Positions 9,076 through 17,175 of a stretch of 64,000 bases of DNA are shown in pieces. The notes below the pieces were generated by a model, which saw nothing but the letters and a program-made list of their open reading frames with translations, did not search any database and was not told the DNA's origin. The stretch comes from Marinoscillum sp. 108 (GTDB lineage Bacteria > Bacteroidota > Bacteroidia > Cytophagales > Cyclobacteriaceae): NCBI RefSeq assembly GCF_902506655.1, contig NZ_LR734808.1:3160501-3224500 (forward strand), in the 5' to 3' direction. Position numbers and translations under genes: made by a program. Every line of letters starts with the position of its first letter. The stretch's first letter is position 1.

Positions 9076-9837
9076 ATGCGCGTGACCATCTTTTTGGTTG
9101 GTTTGTTCTTTATAAACGCCTGTGGAACCCTAAACCCTCAACAGGCTAAAACAAAACCCGTGAGTCATCAGATTTTTGACGAGCTGCTGAAGCGATATGT
9201 GACGGACGAAGGATTGGTTGACTATAGGGGTTTTATAACGGATAGTGTGCAACTGACGGAGTACATTGACCTACTTAGCAACAATGCGCCCAATGACTCC
9301 AACTGGTCGGAAGATGACCAAATCGCCTACTGGATCAACTTATACAATGCTGCCACCATTGATTTGGTGTTGCAGTACTACCCGGTAGAAAGCATCAAAG
9401 ATATCGGCAGCAGTATTCAGGTGCCTTTTGTGAACACCCCATGGGATATCCAATTTATTGAGATTGCAGGTGAGAGGTATGATCTGAATAATATTGAGCA
9501 TAACATCCTCAGAAAGAAATGGGCTGAGCCGCGAATTCATTTTGCCATCAATTGTGCCTCATTATCTTGTCCGAAATTAAGAAGGGAAGCATATGAAGGA
9601 GCGTTGCTACAACGTCAGCTTGATGAACAAGCCCGGGAGTTTGTCAATGATCACTTTAGAAATGACATTACGACAACTGGCGCCAGCCTCTCCAAATTAT
9701 TTGATTGGTTCGGGGGAGACTTCAGGAAAAAAATGCCCGTTAAGGCTTTTATTAACCAATACTCGGACGTAAAAATCTCAGAGGAGGTAGAGATTTCTTA
9801 CAAGGAATACGATTGGAGGCTCAATGATGTCAATTAG
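9076..9837 (+). CDS. DUF547 lipoprotein
   Basis: 253 residues with a lipoprotein signal (FLVGLFFINAC, Cys16 as lipid site). The DUF547 domain follows: WINLYNAATIDLVLQYYP, NNIEHNILRKKWAEPRIHFA and INCASLSCPKLRREAY are its characteristic stretches. The Cys/His-containing INCASLSCP motif is conserved in the family, and a thiol-hydrolase-like role has been suggested only from its fold. The gene converges on galE, and the two coding ends overlap by 4 bp. Function unknown. Confidence 0.88.
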   Translation: MRVTIFLVGLFFINACGTLNPQQAKTKPVSHQIFDELLKRYVTDEGLVDYRGFITDSVQLTEYIDLLSNNAPNDSNWSEDDQIAYWINLYNAATIDLVLQYYPVESIKDIGSSIQVPFVNTPWDIQFIEIAGERYDLNNIEHNILRKKWAEPRIHFAINCASLSCPKLRREAYEGALLQRQLDEQAREFVNDHFRNDITTTGASLSKLFDWFGGDFRKKMPVKAFINQYSDVKISEEVEISYKEYDWRLNDVN

Positions 9838-10859
9838 TTCTTAGCCTGCTTCACTTCCCAATCCCAAGCACTCTTCAGCATCTCTTTCAGATCAAACTGG
9901 GGAGTCCATCCTAATTTTTCCTGGGCCAGACTAATATCGGCATATACGGCCTCCACATCACCCGGTCTGCGGTCACTTATTTGATAAGGCACGTCCAGTC
10001 CTGTGGCATCTATGAAGGCTTTGATCATTTCTATTACCGAGCTGCCATTGCCTGATCCGAGATTGTAGACCTCATAGCTCGATTCGTTTTCTTTGCGAAG
10101 TAACCGGGACAGTGCATTGACGTGTGCCCTGGCTATGTCCATCACATGGATGTAATCTCTAATGCAGGATCCGTCTCTGGTGTCATAATCTCCACCCAAT
10201 ACCGAAACAAATGGGCGTTTACCGGCGGCAGTCTCTGTGATATAAGGAACCAAATGGTGCGGAACATCGTGTTGTACTTCACCTATGAGGGAGGAAGGAT
10301 GAGCACCTATGGGATTGAAATATCTCAGGGAAATGGCCTGAAGATCGTGCGCTGCACAGGCATCCTGGAGGATTTCCTCGCCGATTTTTTTGGTGTTTCC
10401 GTATGGAGATTGGGCCGGTTTGATGGATTCGTTTTCTTTTACGGGCAGGCTTTCGGGATTACCATATACCGTACACGAAGAAGAGAACACGACATTCTTC
10501 ACTCCAAACTCCAGAGAAAGCTCCAGCAGGTTGGTGGTGGAAAGAAGGTTATTGTGATAATATTTGAGGGGTTGCTCCACAGATTCTTTCACCTGTAGAA
10601 ACGCCGCAAAATGAATACTCCCAACAAGATCAGGAAACTCTGCAAACAGCGCTCGAAGAGCGTCCTTGTCACACATTTCCACTTTTCTGAACACCGGACG
10701 TACACCCGTGATTTCTTCCAAAGCGTCCAAAACAGCTTCGGTGGAGTTATAAAGATTGTCGATAATAATTGGCTCATATCCGGCATTGTGGAGTTCCACT
10801 ACCGAATGTGAGCCAATATATCCGAGACCCCCGGTGACGAGGATTTGTTGCTTAACCAT
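9834..10859 (-). CDS. galE: UDP-glucose 4-epimerase
   Basis: Short-chain dehydrogenase-family enzyme that interconverts UDP-glucose and UDP-galactose, 341 residues. It has the NAD-binding GGLGYIGSH at the N-terminus, the catalytic SSSCTVYG serine region with YGNTK (YxxxK) near residue 150, and YNLGSGNGSSVIEMI near residue 265. It overlaps the end of ugd by 8 bp, so the two form an operon feeding UDP-sugars into envelope or exopolysaccharide synthesis. Confidence 0.95.
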   Translation of the reverse strand: MVKQQILVTGGLGYIGSHSVVELHNAGYEPIIIDNLYNSTEAVLDALEEITGVRPVFRKVEMCDKDALRALFAEFPDLVGSIHFAAFLQVKESVEQPLKYYHNNLLSTTNLLELSLEFGVKNVVFSSSCTVYGNPESLPVKENESIKPAQSPYGNTKKIGEEILQDACAAHDLQAISLRYFNPIGAHPSSLIGEVQHDVPHHLVPYITETAAGKRPFVSVLGGDYDTRDGSCIRDYIHVMDIARAHVNALSRLLRKENESSYEVYNLGSGNGSSVIEMIKAFIDATGLDVPYQISDRRPGDVEAVYADISLAQEKLGWTPQFDLKEMLKSAWDWEVKQAKN

Positions 10860-12165
10860 TGATTATTTTTCTTCCAATGCTGTGGTAAGTAAATCCAAGC
10901 TCTTCCATCTGTCCGAGCTCATATAGGTTTCTTCCATCAAAAATTACTTTGTTTTTCAATCGGGCTTCTACCTTGTCAAACTCCGGTGTGCGGAATACTG
11001 GCCATTCGGTCATGATCATCAACGCATCAGCATCCTTAAGGGCATCATATTCATCTTCAGCGAAATAGATTTTATCACCAAACACCCCTTTTACGTTTTC
11101 CATTGCTTCAGGATCGTAAGCCTTTACTTTAGCTCCCAGACTCAAAAGCTTCGAGATGTTTTCAAGGGCTGGTGCTTCACGAATATCATCTGTGTATGGT
11201 TTGAATGCCAGTCCCCAGATGGCGATGGTTTTTCCGCTCAGGTCATTATTGAAATAAGCTTTCAAAGGATCGATGAGCCTTTCTTTTTGTGCCTGATTCA
11301 CTTCCATCACGGAGTTGAGGATTTTGAAATCGTAATCTGCCTGGTTGGCCGATTTGGCTAGTGCCTGTACGTCTTTTGGAAAGCAGCTTCCACCGTATCC
11401 AATTCCCGCAAAAAGAAAACGCTTGCCGATACGTGTATCCGTACCCACACCTTTTCTGACCATATCCACATCCGCTCCCAGAAGCTCGCACAGGTTGGCG
11501 ATCTCGTTCATGAAGGTGATTTTAGTGGCCAGAAAGGAGTTAGCTGCATATTTGGTAAGCTCTGCAGACTTCACGTCCATGAAAATGATAGGGTTACCCT
11601 GACGCACGAAAGGCCCGTAGAGTTTTTCCATCACCTTCTTGGCTTTGTCAGACTCCGCTCCGATGACCACCCGGTCTGGTTTCATAAAATCATCTACCGC
11701 TACTCCTTCTCTCAGAAACTCAGGGTTAGAAACCACATCAAAGTCAACTTTGGCATTAGCCGCGATTGCAGCATGTACCTTATCCGCTGTGCCAACAGGC
11801 ACAGTACTCTTATCTACGATCACTGTATATTCCTCCAGTATCGGCCCCAAATCTTCAGCGACCTTGAGGACATACTTCAGGTCTGCAGATCCATCTTCAC
11901 CAGGAGGTGTGGGCAGAGCCAGGAAAATGATTTTCGCGCCTTTGATACCTTCTTTGAGGTCGGTAGTAAACTCCAGCCTACCCTGACGAATGTTTCTTTC
12001 GAAAAGCACCTCCAGCCCGGGCTCATAGATGGTGATCTGCTTATTATTAAGCATTTGTACTTTTTTCTCATCTATATCCACGCAGGTTACATGGTTTCCT
12101 GTTTCAGCAAAACAGGTTCCCGTAACCAATCCTACATATCCGGTTCCGACTACAGCGATTTTCAT
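10852..12165 (-). CDS. ugd: UDP-glucose 6-dehydrogenase
   Basis: Oxidises UDP-glucose to UDP-glucuronate with two NAD. The 437-residue protein has the Rossmann start VVGTGYVGLVTGTCFAETG, the catalytic cysteine in GYGGSCFPKDVQAL near residue 260, and a C-terminal NAD-binding-like domain with KTIAIWGLAFKPYTDD. First gene of the ugd-galE pair, with a -7 box about 30 bp upstream. The partial epimerase at the right edge of the window could act on its product. Confidence 0.95.
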   Translation of the reverse strand: MKIAVVGTGYVGLVTGTCFAETGNHVTCVDIDEKKVQMLNNKQITIYEPGLEVLFERNIRQGRLEFTTDLKEGIKGAKIIFLALPTPPGEDGSADLKYVLKVAEDLGPILEEYTVIVDKSTVPVGTADKVHAAIAANAKVDFDVVSNPEFLREGVAVDDFMKPDRVVIGAESDKAKKVMEKLYGPFVRQGNPIIFMDVKSAELTKYAANSFLATKITFMNEIANLCELLGADVDMVRKGVGTDTRIGKRFLFAGIGYGGSCFPKDVQALAKSANQADYDFKILNSVMEVNQAQKERLIDPLKAYFNNDLSGKTIAIWGLAFKPYTDDIREAPALENISKLLSLGAKVKAYDPEAMENVKGVFGDKIYFAEDEYDALKDADALMIMTEWPVFRTPEFDKVEARLKNKVIFDGRNLYELGQMEELGFTYHSIGRKIING

Positions 12166-12194
12166 TTTATAGTAATATTTAGTTGAACAGGGGG

Positions 12195-12202
12195 CAAAAG
12201 TA
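12195..12202 (-). promoter_or_regulatory. Bacteroidota -7 box before ugd
   Basis: TACTTTTG on the minus strand, 29 bp upstream of the ugd start. The -33 region is weak. Confidence 0.5.
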
Positions 12203-12282
12203 ATTTTTTTGGTCGGAAAATGAATAACCTAAGCCTATCATGTAAAAGTTTATTTAAAACTGAAACACTGAGCTTAGATTGC

Positions 12283-12290
12283 TAATTTTG
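12283..12290 (+). promoter_or_regulatory. Bacteroidota -7 box before the acyl-CoA dehydrogenase
   Basis: TAATTTTG matches TAnnTTTG, 28 bp before the ATG; a CTG lies 20 bases upstream as a weak -33 site. Divergent from the ugd promoter in the same 153 bp gap. Confidence 0.5.
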
Positions 12291-12318
12291 TGAAGAACAA
12301 CATTATACCCCAAACAAC

Positions 12319-13482
12319 ATGCAACTATTAACAGACGATCCTCGGATAAAACAGGAAGAGGAAAACAGGGCAATGATCTCGGAGATGATCCGGGATTTTG
12401 GCGCTAAAGAAATAGAACCCTTCAAGATGGAGTGGGACGAATCCCAGGAGTTTCCCAGAGCGTTGTTTCACAAACTTGGAAAACTTGGCCTGATGGGCGT
12501 ATTCATACCCCACGAATACGGAGGGTCAGGCTTCGGCTATCATGAATATGTTACCGCTATTATAGAGCTATCAAAAATTGATGGTTCCATTGGGTTGTCA
12601 ATGGCTGCACATAACAGCTTATGCACCGGACATATCTATCAGCACGCCAATGAATCACAAAAACAAAAATACCTTCCACTGCTGGCTTCAGGAGAGTGGT
12701 TAGGGGCATGGGGCCTCACGGAACCCAATACCGGCTCAGATGCAGGCAACATGAAGACCGTAGCTAAGAAGGAGGGAGACGAGTGGGTCTTGAATGGAGC
12801 AAAGAACTTTATCACCCATGGCATCTCCAGTGATGTGGCAGTGGTCATAGCCCGGACAGGTGAGGCAGGTGCTTCACGCAATGCTTCTGCATTTATCGTG
12901 GAGCGGGGCACTCCCGGGTTTTCTGGTGGTCGCAAGGAAAACAAATTGGGAATGAGGTGCTCAGAGACTGCTGAGATGATTTTTGATAATTGCCGTATTC
13001 CTGCTGCTAATCTGATCGGTGAAGTGGGCGATGGTTTTGTGCAGTCCCTCAAGGTGCTGGATGGTGGACGAATTTCTATCGCTGCATTGAGTTGTGGGAT
13101 CGCTGAGGGAGCACTGGATGTGGCGGTGAAGTACTCCAAGGAGCGTGAGCAGTTTGGAAAGCCCATCAGTAGTTTTCAGGGTATTTCCTTCAAAATAGCG
13201 GAGATGGCTACCAAGCTGGAGGCAGCCAAGTTATTAACCCACCAGGCTGCGGATCTCAAAAATCAGGGTAAATCAGTCACCAAAGCTGGCGCAATGGCTA
13301 AGTTGTATGCATCGGAGATTTCGGTGGAGCTGGCCAATGAAGCTGTGCAGATTTTTGGAGGCTATGGTTACACCAAGGACTACCCGGCAGAGAAGTATTA
13401 TCGGGATGCCAAGCTTTGTACCATTGGAGAAGGCACCTCGGAGATACAAAAATTGGTGATTTCCAGAGAAGTATTGAGATAA
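12319..13482 (+). CDS. Acyl-CoA dehydrogenase (short-chain type)
   Basis: FAD enzyme that introduces the alpha-beta double bond in acyl-CoA during beta-oxidation or amino-acid breakdown, 387 residues. Seen: [17 protein letters not shown] (FAD and substrate motif), [17 protein letters not shown], and the C-terminal [20 protein letters not shown] followed by GEGTSEIQ, whose first Glu is the expected catalytic base. Residues around the catalytic site resemble butyryl/short-chain enzymes, but chain-length preference cannot be read reliably. It is monocistronic; the rpsU promoter begins just after its stop. Confidence 0.92.
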   Translation: MQLLTDDPRIKQEEENRAMISEMIRDFGAKEIEPFKMEWDESQEFPRALFHKLGKLGLMGVFIPHEYGGSGFGYHEYVTAIIELSKIDGSIGLSMAAHNSLCTGHIYQHANESQKQKYLPLLASGEWLGAWGLTEPNTGSDAGNMKTVAKKEGDEWVLNGAKNFITHGISSDVAVVIARTGEAGASRNASAFIVERGTPGFSGGRKENKLGMRCSETAEMIFDNCRIPAANLIGEVGDGFVQSLKVLDGGRISIAALSCGIAEGALDVAVKYSKEREQFGKPISSFQGISFKIAEMATKLEAAKLLTHQAADLKNQGKSVTKAGAMAKLYASEISVELANEAVQIFGGYGYTKDYPAEKYYRDAKLCTIGEGTSEIQKLVISREVLR

Positions 13483-13486
13483 TGCT

Positions 13487-13516
13487 TTGCTCGCAATAAA
13501 ATTTCTTCTACTTTTG
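13487..13516 (+). promoter_or_regulatory. rpsU promoter
   Basis: TTG at 13487-13489 (within TTTG), a 19-base spacer, then TACTTTTG at 13509-13516. Both boxes match the Bacteroidota housekeeping consensus with ideal spacing. The start codon is 20 bp further. Confidence 0.75.
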
Positions 13517-13536
13517 CAAGCTCAAATAGAAAAACG

Positions 13537-13731
13537 ATGATTGTAGTAAACGTAAAAGAAAACGAGTCAATCGACAAGGCGCTTAAAAGGTTCAAGAAGA
13601 AGTTTGAAAAAACAGGTGTTTTGAGAGAACTCAGAGAAAGAACTTTTTTCACTAAGCCTTCTGTAAAAAGAAGACACGAAGTGATCAAGGCTGAATACAT
13701 TCAGCACCTGCGCGAGCGTGAAAATAACTAA
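13537..13731 (+). CDS. rpsU: 30S ribosomal protein S21
   Basis: 64-residue basic protein MIVVNVKENESIDKALKRFK..., with the bS21 pattern of an N-terminal strand followed by two long basic helices. In Bacteroidota bS21 takes part in holding the anti-Shine-Dalgarno end of 16S rRNA. It has its own strong promoter. A recombinase gene and hpf follow on the same strand. Confidence 0.96.
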   Translation: MIVVNVKENESIDKALKRFKKKFEKTGVLRELRERTFFTKPSVKRRHEVIKAEYIQHLRERENN

Positions 13732-13752
13732 TCCCAAACAGGGATAAATGAT

Positions 13753-13767
13753 ACTTAATTATTAAGT
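13753..13767. repeat. 15-bp inverted repeat between rpsU and the recombinase gene
   Basis: ACTTAA-TTA-TTAAGT lies in the 69 bp gap, in an AT-rich context with no T tract after it. It may be an mRNA end or processing signal for rpsU, or chance. Confidence 0.25.
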
Positions 13768-13800
13768 TAGTATTTCTCAGCTTCTGGGAAGTACTAGCTT

Positions 13801-14676
13801 ATGATTGACACCTTCCTCAAATACTTACGATTCGAAAAGCGCTACAGCGAACACACGCTCACGGCGTACCGTAAGGATTTAACTCAGCTAGAGATTTTTT
13901 TAAGTGAAGAATTTGAAACTTCTGATTTCAAGGAGGTTCAGCATGCCCATCTGAGAAATTGGATGGTAAATCTGATGGAGTCTGGCCTTGAGCCAAAGTC
14001 TGTCAACCGCAAGATGGCCTCTGTGAAGGCTTTCTATAAATTCCTTCTTGCCAGAGAATATGTTGCCAGCAATCCAACAGGCCGCCTTAAGTCTTTAAAA
14101 GTAGACAAGAAGCTTCCTTCCTTCGTGAGGGAGAGTGAGATGATCACCCTCCTTGATCAAATTGAATTCTCCAGAGATTTTTTTGGCGCACGGGATAGAC
14201 TCATTCTCGAACTGCTGTATGCTACTGGCATCCGTCTGACTGAGTTAATTAACCTTTCTGACCCGGACGTAAACCTCTACCAGGGCTCCATTAAAGTTTT
14301 AGGGAAAAGAAATAAGGAAAGAGTTATACCAATGGCTGAATTTATCGTTAAGTCCATAAAGGAATACCAACAATTGCGAAACGCTGAGTTTGGCTTCTGC
14401 GATTATTTGTTTGTAACGGATAGCGGTAATAAATTATACCCTATGATGGTGTATCGGATAGTGAAAAAATACCTTGATCAAGTCACAACCATTGCTAAAA
14501 GAAGTCCTCATGTTCTGAGGCACACCTTCGCCACGCATTTATTAAATAAAGGTGCAGATCTCAATGCGGTGAAAGACCTTTTGGGTCACACCAGCCTTGC
14601 GGCCACCCAAGTTTATACACATAATTCAATGGAGAAGCTGAAGTCAGTTTTTGACCAGGCTCATCCTAAAGCTTAA
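13801..14676 (+). CDS. xerC: Tyrosine recombinase, XerC/XerD type
   Basis: 291-residue site-specific recombinase, the usual length for Xer proteins that resolve chromosome dimers at dif. The N-terminal core-binding domain is residues 1-85. Catalytic residues are all visible: Arg in ATGIRLTEL, Lys in VLGKRNKERVIP, HVLRHTFATHLL (HxxR), LLGHTSLAATQ (second His) and Tyr in VYTHNS. Position next to rpsU and hpf is the usual Bacteroidota place for this housekeeping Xer, so it is not a sign of a mobile element. XerC versus XerD cannot be decided by eye. Confidence 0.9.
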   Translation: MIDTFLKYLRFEKRYSEHTLTAYRKDLTQLEIFLSEEFETSDFKEVQHAHLRNWMVNLMESGLEPKSVNRKMASVKAFYKFLLAREYVASNPTGRLKSLKVDKKLPSFVRESEMITLLDQIEFSRDFFGARDRLILELLYATGIRLTELINLSDPDVNLYQGSIKVLGKRNKERVIPMAEFIVKSIKEYQQLRNAEFGFCDYLFVTDSGNKLYPMMVYRIVKKYLDQVTTIAKRSPHVLRHTFATHLLNKGADLNAVKDLLGHTSLAATQVYTHNSMEKLKSVFDQAHPKA

Positions 14677-14703
14677 TGGTTTAACCTTTTAAATTCTAGT
14701 ATC

Positions 14704-15009
14704 ATGAAACTACAAATGCATTCTATCCACTTCGACGCTGACGAAAAATTGGTCAACTTTATCCAGCACAAAGCTGATAAACTGGATACTTTCTATGATA
14801 GGATTATAGATGGGGAAGTGTTTCTAAGGGTAGAGCAAGATGATGCAAACGAAAATAAATTAATAGAGATCAAATTGAATATCCCTGGCAGTCAGCTGTT
14901 TGCCAAGGAGAAGTCCAGATCTTTCGAGGCAGCTGCGGACGAGGCGATAGAGGCCTTAAGAAGGCAGCTTAAAAAGCATAAGGAGAAGCTGATTGCCAAT
15001 CATCATTAA
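14704..15009 (+). CDS. hpf: Ribosome hibernation promoting factor (short HPF/RaiA type)
   Basis: 101 residues, MKLQMHSIHFDADEKLVNFI... with the HPF/RaiA beta-alpha-beta-beta-beta-alpha pattern and the conserved Asp/Lys/Arg helix FEAAADEAIEALRRQLKKHK. It binds the 30S decoding region and inactivates ribosomes in stationary phase. It lacks the C-terminal dimerisation domain of long HPF. It lies 27 bp after the recombinase gene and ends at a strong bidirectional terminator. Confidence 0.93.
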   Translation: MKLQMHSIHFDADEKLVNFIQHKADKLDTFYDRIIDGEVFLRVEQDDANENKLIEIKLNIPGSQLFAKEKSRSFEAAADEAIEALRRQLKKHKEKLIANHH

Positions 15010-15047
15010 AAAAAGCCCCTTGGATGTCAAATCCAAGGGGCTTTTTT
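15008..15047. terminator. Bidirectional terminator between hpf and cysS
   Basis: An A7 tract, stem GCCCCTTGGAT, loop GTCAA, matching stem ATCCAAGGGGC and a T6 tract. The 11-bp stem is perfect and serves both converging genes. Confidence 0.92.
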
Positions 15048-15059
15048 ACTTTTAGTCCC

Positions 15060-16541
15060 TTATTCCTCAAACGCCCAGTCTATTCCGGTCTTCATGTCCT
15101 TCACGATCACTCCTTCCGACTTTAGTTGAGCTCGGAGTTCATCCACTTTTTCATAGTTTTTGGTCTCCTTGGCAGATTTGTATTCATTCAGAATCACCTC
15201 CAACAGATGATCAGAAGAGACGGAAGATTCAAGCTTCAGGCCCAGAACTTCTTCAGTGAAAGAAATAAATGTCTCTTTCATGCGCTCAAAAGTTTCCTTT
15301 CCTATCGCTGCCAGTTCCAATTGCCCCGTTTGAATGGAATTAATCTTTTTGACCAAATTGAATAAATGACCAATTGTCAATGCCGTGTTGAAATCGTCAT
15401 TCATGGCATGGTGGCAGTTGTCACAAATCTTATTGATCTGCTCTACTTGTTTGGGGTCCGGGTTTTCTTCGATTCCCTCAGGAAATTCATAGCCTTTGAT
15501 CAGGCGAAGGCCATTGGCCAGCTTTGTGTAGCCCTTCTGAGCGGCATTGAGCGCATCATTAGAAAAGTCCAGCGTGCTGGCATAATGAGACTGAAGCATA
15601 AAAAACCGAATGGTCATCGGACTATAGCCGCGCTGCAACAGCTCATGATTGCCTGAGATCAATTGGCTGGGGAGGAATGAGTTGCCCAGCGATTTACTCA
15701 TCTTCTGGCCATTGACCGTGAGCATATTGGTATGAATCCAGTACTTGGCACCATCTTTTCCTGTTGATCCTGCATTTTGAGCGATTTCACATTCATGATG
15801 GGGGAATTTCAGATCCATACCTCCGCCGTGTATGTCAAACTCGTCACCAAGATACTTGGTACTCATCACAGAGCACTCCAGGTGCCAGCCCGGAAACCCG
15901 TCACTCCACTTGGTTTTCCATCTCATGATGTGTTCAGGGGCAGCTTTTTTCCATAGCGCAAAATCTAAGGGATTTCGCTTGTCTGACTGTCCGTCCAGCT
16001 CACGGGTTTGGTTGAGCAGGTCTTCTGTTTTGCGGCCACTGAGCTTACCATACTCATGCGCCTCGTTATATTTTTCTATGTCAAAGTATACTGAACCATT
16101 TGACTCATAGGCGAATCCCTTCTCCACCAGCTGCTCTATCATGACCAGCTGCTCCATCAGGTGGCCCGTAGCTGTGGGTTCGATATCTGGTGTTAGGGCA
16201 TTGAAGGTATCCATCACCCGGTGGAAGTCATTGGCATATTTCTGTACGATCTCCATCGGTTCCAGATTGTCCAGCTTGGCCTTTTTGGAGATTTTATCTT
16301 CGCCGGAATCCAGCAAGTGGCCTACGTCAGTGATGTTTCTGACATACCGGACTTTATAACCGAGAAACTGGAGATACCTGTAGATGACATCAAATGAGAT
16401 GAATGTGCGCACATTCCCCAGGTGCACATCACTATATACCGTAGGTCCACAAACATACATTCCTACATGCGGAGCGCTCAATGGCTCAAAGACCTCTTTC
16501 TCCTTGGTGAGGGAGTTTACAATTCGGAGTTTACCGATCAT
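15060..16541 (-). CDS. cysS: Cysteinyl-tRNA synthetase
   Basis: Class I synthetase, 493 residues. The zinc and HIGH region reads MYVCGPTVYSDVHLGNVRTF (Cys ligand and HLGN). Further zinc ligands are GWHLECSVMS and FPHHECEIAQ, and the KMSKS loop is intact as QKMSKSLGNS. The C-terminal region contains the helical DALR-type domain. It converges on hpf and is divergent from rimP across 160 bp. Confidence 0.96.
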   Translation of the reverse strand: MIGKLRIVNSLTKEKEVFEPLSAPHVGMYVCGPTVYSDVHLGNVRTFISFDVIYRYLQFLGYKVRYVRNITDVGHLLDSGEDKISKKAKLDNLEPMEIVQKYANDFHRVMDTFNALTPDIEPTATGHLMEQLVMIEQLVEKGFAYESNGSVYFDIEKYNEAHEYGKLSGRKTEDLLNQTRELDGQSDKRNPLDFALWKKAAPEHIMRWKTKWSDGFPGWHLECSVMSTKYLGDEFDIHGGGMDLKFPHHECEIAQNAGSTGKDGAKYWIHTNMLTVNGQKMSKSLGNSFLPSQLISGNHELLQRGYSPMTIRFFMLQSHYASTLDFSNDALNAAQKGYTKLANGLRLIKGYEFPEGIEENPDPKQVEQINKICDNCHHAMNDDFNTALTIGHLFNLVKKINSIQTGQLELAAIGKETFERMKETFISFTEEVLGLKLESSVSSDHLLEVILNEYKSAKETKNYEKVDELRAQLKSEGVIVKDMKTGIDWAFEE

Positions 16542-16611
16542 CTAATTAAATTTTTTAAAAATATCTACTTTATGACGAACTCAGCGCCTAATAGTTTGTT
16601 TTTTAGCCAAT

Positions 16612-16641
16612 TTGAAATGAATATTTTTTCTGTTAGCTTTG
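16612..16641 (+). promoter_or_regulatory. Promoter of the rimP-nusA-infB operon
   Basis: TTG at 16612-16614 (within TTTG), exactly 19 bases, then TAGCTTTG at 16634-16641: a full match to the Bacteroidota consensus. The expected start site is near 16648, leaving a leader of about 54 bases that contains the hairpin at 16666-16690. Confidence 0.78.
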
Positions 16642-16665
16642 CATGCAAATATAGAATTTAGGTTC

Positions 16666-16690
16666 GAGGGGACGCAGGTCCCCTCTTTTT
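16666..16690 (+). terminator. Terminator-like hairpin (possible attenuator) in the rimP leader
   Basis: GAGGGGAC, loop GCAG, GTCCCCTC, then five T: a perfect 8-bp GC-rich stem with a U tract. It sits between the operon promoter and the rimP ATG, 11 bp before the start codon. It would end most transcripts unless read through, so it is probably a control point for the operon. Confidence 0.75.
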
Positions 16691-16701
16691 ATTCATAATA
16701 A

Positions 16702-17172
16702 ATGGTTGTGGTGAAACCAGTGGAAGAAGAGATATCGCAATTTGTACATGAGATCATTTCCGATGATCCTTCGCTTTTTGTGGTTGGGGTTATTCTTAAA
16801 GGAAATGCTGGTAATCAGCGCCTTATTGTATTGCTGGATGGTGATCATGGGGTGACCATCGATCAGTGTAGCTCTGTGAGCCGACAACTTGCGCAGATTC
16901 TCGAAGAAAAAGAACTTTTTGAAGACAAGTACTTTTTGGAGGTTTCTTCTGCGGGGGTTGATTTCCCATTGCAAAATGTAAGGCAGTACACGAAGAACAT
17001 TGGCAGGTCTCTGAAAGTGGAGCTGAATGATGCTTCCACGATTAGCGGATTGCTCAAGGAAGTGAACAATGAAATGATCATGATTGAAGTGCAGGAGAAG
17101 AAAGAGCTCAGGCAGCATCAAATCAATTTCAATGAAATAAGTAAATCAATGGTATTAGTTTCATTCAAGTAA
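16702..17172 (+). CDS. rimP: Ribosome maturation factor RimP
   Basis: 156-residue protein required for 30S subunit maturation. The N-terminal RimP domain covers about residues 1-80 (LIVLLDGDHGVTIDQCSSVSRQL is its central stretch, and FLEVSSAGVDFPLQ is the family's conserved turn). The C-terminal SH3-like domain follows. It is the first gene of the classic rimP-nusA-infB operon, 3 bp before nusA. Confidence 0.94.
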   Translation: MVVVKPVEEEISQFVHEIISDDPSLFVVGVILKGNAGNQRLIVLLDGDHGVTIDQCSSVSRQLAQILEEKELFEDKYFLEVSSAGVDFPLQNVRQYTKNIGRSLKVELNDASTISGLLKEVNNEMIMIEVQEKKELRQHQINFNEISKSMVLVSFK

Positions 17173-17175
17173 ACA

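Noticed and set aside
13801-14676. Tyrosine recombinase as evidence of an integrated element
   Set aside because: It sits in the usual housekeeping block with rpsU and hpf and has the length of XerC/D. I found no attachment-site repeats or cargo genes around it.
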